NCBI GenBank assembly: GCA_902492655.1 | Contig: CABUMF010000006.1 | Coordinates: 7,938 to 71,937 of the forward strand | Source: an uncultured Eubacteriales bacterium | GTDB taxonomy: Bacteria; Bacillota; Clostridia; HGM11514 | Length of the DNA: 64,000 nt | Direction: 5' to 3' | Shown: piece by piece, positions 42,193-50,664 of the stretch | Numbering within the stretch: the first letter of the stretch is position 1 | Layout: every line of letters starts with the position of its first letter | The notes under the pieces: generated by a model | Seen by the model: the letters and a program-made list of their open reading frames with translations, nothing else | Databases searched by the model: none | What the model was told of the DNA's origin: nothing | Translations under genes and position numbers: made by a program

Positions 42193-43396
42193 TTATGATA
42201 CGATAATAATAGGTGGAGGCGCGGCAGGTCTTATGGCGGCATACGCTTGCGTTAAAGAGGGTAAAAAAACCGCAGTTTTTGAAAGAAATGACCGCCTCGG
42301 AAAAAAGCTTTTGATTACGGGGAAGGGCAGATGCAACATTACAAACGCTGCCGACATATCCGAGTTTATTGATAATGTGCCCGTAAACAGTAATTTTCTT
42401 TACAGTGCTTTTTACACCTTTACCAATGACGATCTTATTAAGCTTTTGAACGAAAACGGACTTGAAACAAAGGTTGAAAGGGGCAAAAGAGTTTTCCCAA
42501 AATCCGACAAATCGGCAGATGTATTAAATACACTTTATAGGCTTGCTTCGGGAAGTGATTTTTACTTTAATACCCGTGTGAAATCCGTTATAACAAAAGA
42601 CGGAGCGGCAATAGGCATTGAAAGTAGTGACGGCAGTAAATTCTTCGCCGAAAAAATCATTGTTGCAACAGGAGGTAAGTCCTATCGGGCAACGGGTTCT
42701 ACAGGTGACGGATATAAAATAGCGGAGGCTCTCGGGCACACCATAGTTGAGCCAAAGCCCTCTCTCGTTCCCCTTGAAACAGAAGAAATCTATGACCTTA
42801 TGGGGTTATCGCTTAAAAATGTCGGAATCAAGATTATCGACAAAAACGGCAAATCCGTTTATGAAGATTTCGGCGAAATGGTGTTTACACATTTCGGAGT
42901 GTCAGGTCCCATTATATTAAGCGCAAGCTCTCATATTAGAAAAATTGACGGTCATAGGCTTATAATCGACCTGAAACCCGCATTGACCTTTGAACAGCTC
43001 GATGCAAGAATACTGAGAGATTTTGAAGCATTTTCAAGAAAAAACTTTTCACATGCTCTCGATGAGCTGATTCCAAAAAAGCTCATACCCGTTATTATCA
43101 AATTATCCGAAATTCCGCCGGAAACAAAGATTCATCAGATAACAAAGGAACAAAGGCACGCTCTGCTTAGTATAATTAAGGGCTTAACCTTTACGATTAA
43201 GAAAATGCGCCCCATTGATGAAGCGATTATAACCTCCGGCGGCGTTAAGGTCACCGAAATTAACCCGTCTACCATGGAGTCGAAAATCGTATCTAATTTG
43301 TATTTTGCCGGAGAAGTCATTGATGTTGACGCATATACCGGCGGATTTAATTTGCAAATTGCTTTTTCTACAGGGTATTTGGCAGGAATTTCATAA
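42161..43396 (+). CDS. NAD(P)/FAD-dependent oxidoreductase, HI0933/YhiN family
   Basis: This flavoprotein of about 411 residues has a dinucleotide-binding motif YDTIIIGGGAAGLMAAYACV near the start, GKGRCNITNAA near 54, ATGGKSYRATGSTGDGYKIA near 166, and the C-terminal NLYFAGEVIDVDAYTGGFNL typical of the HI0933 family. The biochemical role is not established. ATG 42161 has GGAAG nine bases upstream; ATG 42170 is nearly as good. It overlaps the RpiR gene by about 32 bases, so the two are coupled. Confidence 0.88.
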   Translation: MNTMSTKKTNNYDTIIIGGGAAGLMAAYACVKEGKKTAVFERNDRLGKKLLITGKGRCNITNAADISEFIDNVPVNSNFLYSAFYTFTNDDLIKLLNENGLETKVERGKRVFPKSDKSADVLNTLYRLASGSDFYFNTRVKSVITKDGAAIGIESSDGSKFFAEKIIVATGGKSYRATGSTGDGYKIAEALGHTIVEPKPSLVPLETEEIYDLMGLSLKNVGIKIIDKNGKSVYEDFGEMVFTHFGVSGPIILSASSHIRKIDGHRLIIDLKPALTFEQLDARILRDFEAFSRKNFSHALDELIPKKLIPVIIKLSEIPPETKIHQITKEQRHALLSIIKGLTFTIKKMRPIDEAIITSGGVKVTEINPSTMESKIVSNLYFAGEVIDVDAYTGGFNLQIAFSTGYLAGIS

Positions 43397-43402
43397 AAAC
43401 TA

Positions 43403-43431
43403 TTGATTTGATTTCGATTTTAATGTATAAT
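43403..43431 (+). promoter_or_regulatory. promoter of galU
   Basis: TTGATT (43403-43408) and TATAAT (43426-43431) are 17 bases apart, 29 bases before the start. Confidence 0.7.
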
Positions 43432-43460
43432 TATATTATAATTTTTTAGGAGGATTGCAC

Positions 43461-44324
43461 ATGAAAGTTAAGAAAGTGGTTATACCTGCCGCAGGTCTCG
43501 GTACAAGATTTCTCCCTGCTACAAAGGCTGAACCCAAAGAAATGCTCCCGATTGTTGACAAGCCCACAATCCAGTATATTGTTGAAGAAGCTATTGCTTC
43601 CGGGATTGAGGATATAATAATTATTACCGGACGCACCAAGCGTTCCATAGAGGACCATTTTGATAAATCATACGAGCTTGAGTCCGAGCTTGAAAAGCAT
43701 AACAAAACAGAGCTTCTTGAGCTCACTCGCGGTATTTCAAATATGGCAAATATCTTTTATGTAAGGCAAAAGGAGGCGCTCGGGCTCGGTCATGCCATTC
43801 TCTGTGCAAAAGCTCTTGTAAACAACGAGCCCTTTGCCGTTATGCTCGGCGATGATGTTGTTGATTCGCAAAAGCCTTGCTTAAAACAGCTCATTGATGT
43901 ATATGAAGAATACGGCTCTACCGTGCTCGGTGTACAGAAAGTTCCGGAAAGCGACACCCATATGTACGGTATTGTTGACGGAGTTCAGATTGCAGACAGA
44001 GTATATGATGTTAAAAATCTTGTGGAAAAGCCTGCTATCGGTACATCTCCCTCTAATATTGCAATCCTCGGACGATATGTTATCAACCCCGATATTTTCG
44101 GGTATCTCGACACTCAAACCCCCGGTGCCGGCGGTGAAATTCAGCTGACGGACGCTCTCAAACGCCAAATGCTGAACGAGAAAATGATTGCATATAATTT
44201 TGAAGGAAGACGCTACGATGTCGGAAATAAGCTCGGATTTCTTCAGGCAACCGTTGAGTTTGCACTTAAACGGGACGATTTGAAGGACGATTTCAAGGCT
44301 TATCTTAAAACTCTAAACATTTAG
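43461..44324 (+). CDS. galU: UTP-glucose-1-phosphate uridylyltransferase
   Basis: This protein of about 287 residues makes UDP-glucose from glucose 1-phosphate. [20 protein letters not shown] is the nucleotide-binding signature, [20 protein letters not shown] follows, and MLGDDVV holds the metal Asp. [10 protein letters not shown] and [15 protein letters not shown] are typical GalU motifs. ATG 43461 follows TTAGGAGG. It consumes the product of the mutase at 21404 and feeds glycolipid or envelope polymer synthesis. Confidence 0.95.
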   Translation: MKVKKVVIPAAGLGTRFLPATKAEPKEMLPIVDKPTIQYIVEEAIASGIEDIIIITGRTKRSIEDHFDKSYELESELEKHNKTELLELTRGISNMANIFYVRQKEALGLGHAILCAKALVNNEPFAVMLGDDVVDSQKPCLKQLIDVYEEYGSTVLGVQKVPESDTHMYGIVDGVQIADRVYDVKNLVEKPAIGTSPSNIAILGRYVINPDIFGYLDTQTPGAGGEIQLTDALKRQMLNEKMIAYNFEGRRYDVGNKLGFLQATVEFALKRDDLKDDFKAYLKTLNI

Positions 44325-44335
44325 GAAGTGATACT

Positions 44336-45529
44336 TTGAAAATAAATTGGAATAACAAGTATCTTACAATTTCCGTATATTCGCTTATAGTTGTTGCATT
44401 AAGTATTGTTATTTATAAGCTTTTGCAGGGCGTATCCGATTACAGTGCTTTTTTCGACTCTGTAATTGCAATCGTTAAGCCTATTATTTACGGAATAGTT
44501 TTGGCTTATATTCTTTCGCCGATTGAAAAGCTTTTTGAATATAAGCTTTTACCTAAGGTGTTCAAAAAAAGAAGTAAAAAACTGATAAGATACCTTAGCA
44601 TAGGCATTGCATATCTTTTGTTTGTAATAGCTTTTTCTCTCGTGCTTTACATTGCGGTTCCTCAGCTTTTGGAAAGCATAAACAGAATAATCGTTTCCAT
44701 ACCGATGTATGTTGTTAATGTTCAGAATTGGTTCAATTCATTTATGGAAACAAAAATCGGAAAGCTTATAGGCAATAATATTGATATGTCGAGCGTAAAC
44801 TTTCAGAGTATATTTACAAATCTCCAGGATATGCTCAATTCTTCGTTCATTGCCGTCAAGAGCACACTTTCCGCTTTTGTCGAAATGCTGTTTAACATCA
44901 TAGTTGCAGTTGCGATTTCGGTTTATCTTCTTGTGGACCGCGAGATCTATTTCAAACAATTCAGAAAGCTGATGTATGCATTCGGTAATAAGGATAAGGT
45001 TACAAATCTGTGTAAAGAATGTTATACGATTAAGGAAATCTTCAACAGCTTCATGTACGGTAAGCTTATAGAGTGCTTGATTGTAGGTATTGCGTGTTAC
45101 ATTGGCGTTGTAATTATGGGCGTTAACAATGCTCTTCTGATCAGTGTAATTGTCGGCATAACAAACTTTATCCCATATTTCGGGCCGTTTTTGGGTGCAA
45201 TACCGGGCGTTATTCTGATATTCTTTGACGGTGAGAACGGAACAAACCCTACCATGACGCTTGTTTTTATCATTTTTATCCTGGTTCTTCAGCAACTGGA
45301 CGGTAATGTTTTAGGCCCGAGAATTCAAGGAAAAAGCGTGGGACTTTCGTCCTTTTGGGTGCTCATTTCGGTTATCGTTTTCGGAGAATTTTTCGGAGTA
45401 TGGGGAATGCTTCTGTCGGCTCCCGTATTTGCGGTTTTGATGTCTGCTTTAAGAGTCATTGTTAATAACAGACTTAAGCGAAATGACATTGATCCGTCTT
45501 CGGATTTCTATCAGGAAAAATCGGAATAA
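44336..45529 (+). CDS. AI-2E-family membrane protein
   Basis: This 397-residue protein has about seven membrane segments with a large loop, the AI-2E exporter family layout. ITNFIPYFGPFLGAIPGVIL and QQLDGNVLGPRIQGKSVGLS are the family blocks. Members export autoinducer-2 or act as Na+/H+ antiporters; the substrate here is unknown. The start is TTG 44336 with TTAGGAAG upstream, 11 bases after galU, so they share a transcript. Confidence 0.88.
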   Translation: MKINWNNKYLTISVYSLIVVALSIVIYKLLQGVSDYSAFFDSVIAIVKPIIYGIVLAYILSPIEKLFEYKLLPKVFKKRSKKLIRYLSIGIAYLLFVIAFSLVLYIAVPQLLESINRIIVSIPMYVVNVQNWFNSFMETKIGKLIGNNIDMSSVNFQSIFTNLQDMLNSSFIAVKSTLSAFVEMLFNIIVAVAISVYLLVDREIYFKQFRKLMYAFGNKDKVTNLCKECYTIKEIFNSFMYGKLIECLIVGIACYIGVVIMGVNNALLISVIVGITNFIPYFGPFLGAIPGVILIFFDGENGTNPTMTLVFIIFILVLQQLDGNVLGPRIQGKSVGLSSFWVLISVIVFGEFFGVWGMLLSAPVFAVLMSALRVIVNNRLKRNDIDPSSDFYQEKSE

Positions 45530-45538
45530 CATATTTTA

Positions 45539-45565
45539 TCACCTCATAGATTTTCTTTGAGGTGA
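45539..45565 (+). promoter_or_regulatory. hairpin that covers a ribosome-binding site
   Basis: TCACCTCA (45539-45546) and TGAGGTGA (45558-45565) form an 8-bp perfect stem with an 11-base loop. The right arm is the Shine-Dalgarno of the gene starting at 45571, so folding would block translation. It follows the AI-2E stop by nine bases and has a short TTTT tail, so weak termination is another reading. Confidence 0.6.
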
Positions 45566-45570
45566 TTTTC

Positions 45571-46140
45571 ATGGAATTAACAGCCGGAAATGCAATATGT
45601 ACAATTAACGGCAACAATGCGGAAATACTGTTTAATGATTATAAAAAACCACTTAGGGTTTATGCTGTCGGAAATACTGTTTTTTATGCAGGATTATTAG
45701 AACCTGTCGGCGAGAATCTCGGCAGACTTTCGTTCGGTTTGCCCTCCGCTACCGATTACATATTGATTTCAGACGGCAGAATAGAAGAAAATTACAACGA
45801 GGTTCTAAGATTTAATTTTAACAGCAAGTATTCCCTAAAAAAGGAAATCCCAACAAAATTCAACAGCGCATTTGAAGAAATACTTTTTTCGCAAAAGGAG
45901 CTTAAAGATTGCGTTAAGCTTTACGGGCACTATGTTGCTTTCCGCCGTGGCGGCTCCGTGATTTATGCCTTTCCGTCCGACCCATTTACACATCCGCTTT
46001 TGCAGTTTTTGCCGTATGCGTATTGGTACGATGTGAGTATTTGCAATAAATTCAGAGGCTATTATTTTATAGGTTATGAAAATCATCGTCCGCAATTTGT
46101 TTCAAAGTGCGCTGTGGATATGCTTACAATGAATAATTAA
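45571..46140 (+). CDS. hypothetical protein, function unknown
   Basis: I do not recognise this protein of about 189 residues. It is soluble, rich in aromatic residues and strands, for example KKPLRVYAVGNTVFYAGLLE near 25-44 and VIYAFPSDPFTHPLLQFLPY near 130-149, with no membrane helix, signal peptide or clear catalytic motif. ATG 45571 follows GAGGTGA, which lies in a hairpin. The codon use looks like its neighbours. Confidence 0.6.
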   Translation: MELTAGNAICTINGNNAEILFNDYKKPLRVYAVGNTVFYAGLLEPVGENLGRLSFGLPSATDYILISDGRIEENYNEVLRFNFNSKYSLKKEIPTKFNSAFEEILFSQKELKDCVKLYGHYVAFRRGGSVIYAFPSDPFTHPLLQFLPYAYWYDVSICNKFRGYYFIGYENHRPQFVSKCAVDMLTMNN

Positions 46141-46191
46141 ATCTCAATAAGATATAATAAATACAATAAACAGTAAAGGTCTTGTAAAATC

Positions 46192-46566
46192 ATGAATGAG
46201 TTTATTGTATTTGTTATAGGCGCTTGCGGATACAGTGTCATTGAGCTTCTGTGGAGAGGCTACACACATTGGACTATGGCGCTTGCGGGCGGCATATGCT
46301 TTTTGTTGATGTATTATATAAACATACATGTTAAAAGCGGTCTTTTTGCAAAATATCTCCTGTCAGCGTTGTGTATCACCGCCGTTGAGCTTATTTTCGG
46401 CTTGATATTCAATGTTGTCTTGGATTTCAATATCTGGGATTATTCAAATCTGCCCCTTAATTTTTATGGTCAGATTTGTCTGCCATATTCGGTTATTTGG
46501 TTTTTTCTCAGCATACCGCTTATAAAGTTTTGTGACATGATTAAATTTACTATAGAAAAGGTTTGA
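46192..46566 (+). CDS. CmpB-like putative ABC transporter permease, small membrane protein
   Basis: This 124-residue protein has four membrane helices. The closing region FNIWDYSNLPLNFYGQICLP then YSVIWFFLSIPLI is typical of the ABC_trans_CmpB family, a name inherited from annotation; transport by this protein is not shown. No ABC ATPase lies nearby. It precedes the EamA transporter, whose start lies 5 bases after its stop. Confidence 0.75.
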   Translation: MNEFIVFVIGACGYSVIELLWRGYTHWTMALAGGICFLLMYYINIHVKSGLFAKYLLSALCITAVELIFGLIFNVVLDFNIWDYSNLPLNFYGQICLPYSVIWFFLSIPLIKFCDMIKFTIEKV

Positions 46567-46571
46567 TTAAT

Positions 46572-47462
46572 TTGAAAAATACAATAGCAATTTTAGGTGC
46601 CGGCGTTCTTTGGGGGACAATGGGGATTTTCAGCAGAGTGTTGTCCGGTTTCGGTCTTAAGCCTGTGCACATTACGGCATTCAGGTTAGTTTCGGCAACT
46701 ATTGTGCTTATCATATTGTCCGCATTTATGGGCGGAAAGAAGAATTACAAAATTAAGGCTTCGGATTTAAAATGGTTTATCATGAGCGGTGTTTTCAGCA
46801 TTGCCGGAATAACAATATGCTATTTCAATTCGATTACTCTCTCATCCCTTTCCACTGCCGCGATACTGCTTTACACCGCACCTGTATTTGTTACGATTAT
46901 TTCCTATTTCGTTTTTAATGAGAGAATTACGCCGATGAAGGTCATGGCTTTGATTTCCGCTATTTTGGGATGTGTATTGGTAACAGGCATTGACGGAAAG
47001 ATTACCACAATCGGTGTTTTATGGGGAATAGGCTCGGGGATTGCCTACGCTTTATACAGCATATTCGGTACAATTCTGCTGAAAAGATACAGCACTTTTC
47101 AGGTGACGCTGATCTCATTCGTAATAGGAACAATAGCCATTCTTCCGTTTTCTGACATTGAAGGGATAGTAAAAATCGTATCGGCGGCGGAAAACAAAAT
47201 TCTTCTTATTTCCGTCTGCGCACTTTCAGGGATTATTACCGCTGTTCTTCCGTATATGCTCTATACATACGGCCTTAAGGGCACAATTCCGGGCAAGGCT
47301 TCTATTATGGCTTCAATCGAGCCTGTGGTTGCCACACTAAACGGTATAATTTTCTTTGACGAACCCTTTGGATTTACTTCTTTTATCGGCATAGCCTTTG
47401 TTATTTTGGCGGTTATGTTGATTAATAATTTCGGAAGAACCTCAAACAATCGTAATATTTAA
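46572..47462 (+). CDS. DMT-superfamily (EamA) transporter
   Basis: This protein of about 296 residues has ten membrane helices in two EamA repeats. GAGVLWGTMGIFSRVLSGFG near the start and YLLYTAP-type LLYTAPVFVTIISYFVFNER near 95-114 are characteristic, as is SIMASIEPVVATLNGIIFFD in the second repeat. It probably exports amino acids or other metabolites; the substrate is unknown. The start is TTG 46572 with AAAAGG upstream. It ends before a terminator. Confidence 0.88.
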   Translation: MKNTIAILGAGVLWGTMGIFSRVLSGFGLKPVHITAFRLVSATIVLIILSAFMGGKKNYKIKASDLKWFIMSGVFSIAGITICYFNSITLSSLSTAAILLYTAPVFVTIISYFVFNERITPMKVMALISAILGCVLVTGIDGKITTIGVLWGIGSGIAYALYSIFGTILLKRYSTFQVTLISFVIGTIAILPFSDIEGIVKIVSAAENKILLISVCALSGIITAVLPYMLYTYGLKGTIPGKASIMASIEPVVATLNGIIFFDEPFGFTSFIGIAFVILAVMLINNFGRTSNNRNI

Positions 47463-47490
47463 CCCGAATTATTCATTTATACAAAGCCTT

Positions 47491-47520
47491 TGCCGCACGG
47501 ATTTTCCTCTCTGTGCGGTA
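47491..47520 (+). terminator. terminator after the EamA transporter
   Basis: TGCCGCACGG (47491-47500) pairs with CTGTGCGGTA (47511-47520) over 8 of 10 positions with a 10-base loop, followed by ATTATTTT. Confidence 0.65.
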
Positions 47521-47548
47521 ATTATTTTGAAAAAAATGTGAAAAACAC

Positions 47549-47577
47549 TTGTAAAATCAAACAAATAATGCTATAAT
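47549..47577 (+). promoter_or_regulatory. promoter of the DUF1385-prmC unit
   Basis: TTGTAA (47549-47554) and TATAAT (47572-47577) are 17 bases apart, 38 bases before the TTG start. Confidence 0.7.
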
Positions 47578-47614
47578 AATACTATATGTATAAAAGATAG
47601 GAGGTAAGCTTTAC

Positions 47615-48553
47615 TTGAAGAATAATAAAATACATAAAACCTCAATCGGCGGTCAAGCCGTTATTGAAGGTGTTATGATGAGAGGCCCGTCAGATATTGC
47701 GATTGCTGTAAGAAAAAGTGACGGAGAAATAGTTGTAGATAAAAAAGAAGCCAAATCAGTAAAATATAAGCTTTTTAAACTACCCTTTATAAGAGGTGTT
47801 GTGAACTTCTTTTTATCGCTTGTAACGGGCGTTAAAGCTCTTATGTTTTCGGCGGAATTTGTGGATATTGAAGGCGAAGAGGATGAAGAACCCTCAAAAA
47901 TAGATAAATGGCTTACAGAAAAGCTCGGGGACAAGATTAAAGATATTGCTATCTATTTCAGCGTCGTGGTTTCCCTTGTTTTTTCCATATTGCTTTTTAT
48001 TATGCTTCCTGCGTATTTAACGGGTTTTATAAAAAACTTGGGGGCAAGTCATTCTTTGATTATTATAATCGAGGGCGTTGTCAGAATTGCAATTTTTTTG
48101 GCATATTTGATTTTGGTTTCCAGAATGAAGGATATTCAAAGAGTGTTTGAATATCACGGAGCAGAGCACAAATCCATTTACTGCTACGAACACGGTGATG
48201 AGCTTACTGTCGAAAATGTAAAAAAATATACAAGACTTCACCCACGATGCGGTACGAGTTTTCTGTTTATCGTTATGATAATCAGTATCATAGTTTTCTT
48301 CTTTATAAAGTCGGATGTTTGGTATTTAAGGCTTGTTTACAGGCTTTTGCTGCTTCCTGTTGTTGCCGGAATTTCTTATGAAATCATTAAGCTTGCAGGC
48401 CGCTATGACAATAAATTAACCTGTATAATAAGCAAGCCCGGTATGTGGCTTCAGCATTTTACAACCAGAGAACCTGACGATTCGCAGATTGAGGTTGCCA
48501 TTGCTTCCCTTAAAGCGGTTATTCCCGAAAATAAGGAAGATGACCGATGGTAG
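47615..48553 (+). CDS. DUF1385 membrane protein
   Basis: This 312-residue protein has the DUF1385 features: SIGGQAVIEGVMMRGPSDIA near 9-28, LPFIRGVVNFFLSLVTGVKA, and EYHGAEHKSIYCYEHG with several His/Cys/Glu that could bind metal, followed by LHPRCGTSFLF. There are about four membrane helices. The function is unknown. In Clostridia it commonly precedes prmC and prfA; prmC follows here with a 7-base overlap. The start is TTG 47615 with AGGAGGTAAGC. Confidence 0.88.
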   Translation: MKNNKIHKTSIGGQAVIEGVMMRGPSDIAIAVRKSDGEIVVDKKEAKSVKYKLFKLPFIRGVVNFFLSLVTGVKALMFSAEFVDIEGEEDEEPSKIDKWLTEKLGDKIKDIAIYFSVVVSLVFSILLFIMLPAYLTGFIKNLGASHSLIIIIEGVVRIAIFLAYLILVSRMKDIQRVFEYHGAEHKSIYCYEHGDELTVENVKKYTRLHPRCGTSFLFIVMIISIIVFFFIKSDVWYLRLVYRLLLLPVVAGISYEIIKLAGRYDNKLTCIISKPGMWLQHFTTREPDDSQIEVAIASLKAVIPENKEDDRW

Positions 48554-49401
48554 TATCCGAGCTTATATCTGTCTGCCGCCGTATAATCGGAAATTCGTCA
48601 GATTCGGCAGCTCTTGACGCAAAGGTAATAGTAAAATCGGTACTGGGTGCAGATGATGTTCAGCTTTTGATAAAGAGAGACGAAACTGTTCCGGAAAGCC
48701 TTTGCCGTAAAGCCGAGGAAATGGCTGAAAAGCGGGGCGAGCATATTCCGCTTGCCTATATAATCAAGCAAAAGGAATTTATGTCCTTGCCGTTTGCGGT
48801 TGATTTCGGCGTCTTAATTCCCAGAGCTGATACTGAGTGCATTGTCGAAGAAATCATTAAAGATGTATGCGAAGGATATGTGCTCGATATTGGGTGCGGA
48901 AGCGGTGCAATATCGGTTTGTGTAGCAAAATACATTCCGAATGCTAAGGTATATGCTGTTGATATTTCTGATAAGGCTATAAGCATCGCAAGACAAAACG
49001 CTGAAAACAACGGTGTTTCGGTTGAATTTACAAAAGCTGATATTTTCAGCTATAAAACGGATATGATGTTTGATTGCATAGTTTCAAACCCTCCTTATAT
49101 CGAAACGGCTGAGCTTGACTCTCTAATGCCCGATGTTAAGGATTACGAACCGACTGTAGCCTTGGACGGTGGGGAAGACGGTTTGAAATTTTACAGGAGA
49201 ATTATTGATTTTGCCAAATCAAATCTGAAGCCGAGAGGCAGACTGTATTTTGAACTCGGCTGGAAGCAGTTTGACTCTGTTAGGGAATTACTTATAAATA
49301 ACGGTTTCACCGATATTAAAGAGATTTATGACCTTGCCGGCATTAAACGAGGCTGCAAGGCTGAATTGGAGGATTTTACGAATGAAAAAGTTTTTGAATG
49401 A
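48547..49401 (+). CDS. prmC: peptide chain release factor glutamine methyltransferase
   Basis: This 284-residue SAM-dependent enzyme methylates the Gln of the GGQ loop in release factors. An N-terminal helical domain is followed by the SAM loop VLDIGCGSGAISVCVAKYIP near 115-134 and the NPPY signature (CIVSNPPYIETAEL near 177-190) that binds the target Gln. prfA, its usual neighbour, is not in the window. It overlaps mscL by 20 bases. Confidence 0.93.
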   Translation: MVVSELISVCRRIIGNSSDSAALDAKVIVKSVLGADDVQLLIKRDETVPESLCRKAEEMAEKRGEHIPLAYIIKQKEFMSLPFAVDFGVLIPRADTECIVEEIIKDVCEGYVLDIGCGSGAISVCVAKYIPNAKVYAVDISDKAISIARQNAENNGVSVEFTKADIFSYKTDMMFDCIVSNPPYIETAELDSLMPDVKDYEPTVALDGGEDGLKFYRRIIDFAKSNLKPRGRLYFELGWKQFDSVRELLINNGFTDIKEIYDLAGIKRGCKAELEDFTNEKVFE

Positions 49402-49840
49402 TTTTAAGGAATTCGCATTCAAGGGTAACATTTTAGACCTTGCTGTCGGCATGATGATAGGTTCGGCGTTTACGGCTATTGTAACTTCGCTTGTAAATGA
49501 TATATTTATGCCGATTTTCGGTCTGCTTACCGGCAAGGTTGATTTTTCAAAGCTGTTTCTTTCACTTGACGGTAAGGAATATGCAACCTTAGCCGACGCG
49601 GAAGCCGCCGGCGCAGCGGTATTGAAATACGGCAGATTTATTTCCGCATTCATAAACTTTTTGCTTATAGCAATAGTTATTTTCTTATTTCTCAAGCTTG
49701 TAGTGAAGCTTAAAAAGCCAAAGGAAGAGGCGGCTCCTACAACAAAAAAATGTCCCTTCTGTAAATCTGAAGTACATATTGAGGCATTAAGATGCCCTCA
49801 TTGTACTTCTGTTTTGGAAGGATCTGAGGAGAGTGAATAA
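49382..49840 (+). CDS. mscL: large-conductance mechanosensitive channel with C-terminal zinc ribbon
   Basis: This protein of about 152 residues begins MKKFLNDFKEFAFKGNILDL, the MscL N-terminal helix, then GMMIGSAFTAIVTSLVNDIF (TM1) and FISAFINFLLIAIVIFLFLK (TM2). The channel opens under membrane tension to release solutes. After TM2 the usual bundle is replaced by a linker and a zinc ribbon, CPFCKSEVHIEALRCPHC, near 123-140. ATG 49382 is inside the prmC tail; the longer frame from 49328 has no support. Confidence 0.92.
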   Translation: MKKFLNDFKEFAFKGNILDLAVGMMIGSAFTAIVTSLVNDIFMPIFGLLTGKVDFSKLFLSLDGKEYATLADAEAAGAAVLKYGRFISAFINFLLIAIVIFLFLKLVVKLKKPKEEAAPTTKKCPFCKSEVHIEALRCPHCTSVLEGSEESE

Positions 49841-49893
49841 AAATTTTTAATTGGCTTTACAGATTCAAGTACACAAAACGCGGTATAGATAAC

Positions 49894-50628
49894 TTGATGA
49901 AGTACATTGTAATTATAAGTGCCGTTATTTTTGCTTTGCAATTCATAGGTATTGATTTAAGACCTGTCCTTTGCTTTGATGCGGCAAAAATACTCAACGG
50001 CCAGGTGTGGAGAATAATTACATTTGTTTTCATCGTTCCGAACACAAGCATACTGTTTGCGGCTTTCGTGTTTTATTTCTACTATATAGTCGGCAAAACG
50101 CTTGAGGATGATTGGGGAAGCTTTGTTTTTACGGTTTATTACTTCTTTACGGTTGGTGTGTGTGCCGTAATCGGGCTGTTAACAGGCGGAACTATTGTCA
50201 ATTCGTATTATGTTAATCTTGCCATGTTTTTAGCTTACGGGTTCAGCTACCCGGAGCATCAGATTTTGCTTTTTATGTTCATACCGTTAAAGATGAAGTA
50301 CCTTGCCTGGGGATATGCGGCTCTTTCCGTTTTGTGGGTTATAACGGGAGGCTCCCTTGCAGGAAGGCTTATACCTCTTTGCGGACTTATAAGCTTTGTG
50401 ATATTTTTCTGGGATAATCTTATTTCATATCTGTTTCCCAAGTTCAAAAAACGAACAAAAGCAAAAAAAGCTGAAAGATCGAAATCGGCTTCAAAATCCG
50501 TGCATAAGTGTGAGGTGTGCGGAAGAACGGAACACGATGATCCGGATCTTGAGTTTCGTTTTTGTTCGAGGTGTAACGGATACCACGAGTATTGTCTTGA
50601 GCATCTTTATACGCATGAGCATAAATAA
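49894..50628 (+). CDS. rhomboid-like membrane protein with C-terminal zinc finger, probably non-proteolytic
   Basis: Five or six membrane helices with a rhomboid-like pattern (NGQVWRIITFVFIVPNTSIL near 36-55, ALSVLWVITGGSLAGRLIPL near 144) are followed by a basic linker and a Cys/His finger, KCEVCGRTEHDD then FCSRCNGYHEYCLEHLYTH. The rhomboid GxSG serine motif is not visible, so it is probably a pseudoprotease. The listed start is TTG 49894, but no ribosome-binding site precedes it. The frame stays open back to 49837, reading FNWLYRFKYTKRGIDNLM, which looks like the N-terminus of relatives, with AGGAG at 49827-49831. An ATT (49843) or ATA (49837) start is possible. Confidence 0.7.
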   Translation: MMKYIVIISAVIFALQFIGIDLRPVLCFDAAKILNGQVWRIITFVFIVPNTSILFAAFVFYFYYIVGKTLEDDWGSFVFTVYYFFTVGVCAVIGLLTGGTIVNSYYVNLAMFLAYGFSYPEHQILLFMFIPLKMKYLAWGYAALSVLWVITGGSLAGRLIPLCGLISFVIFFWDNLISYLFPKFKKRTKAKKAERSKSASKSVHKCEVCGRTEHDDPDLEFRFCSRCNGYHEYCLEHLYTHEHK

Positions 50629-50664
50629 TAAATTATATGGAATTTTGTGAAAGGATGAAAATTA

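Noticed and set aside
44738..45295. 185-codon minus-strand open frame
   Set aside because: Antisense to the AI-2E family gene, with no start signals or domain features.
50629..50664. glmS ribozyme
   Set aside because: Only 36 bases separate glmS from the upstream gene, far too short for the ribozyme core.
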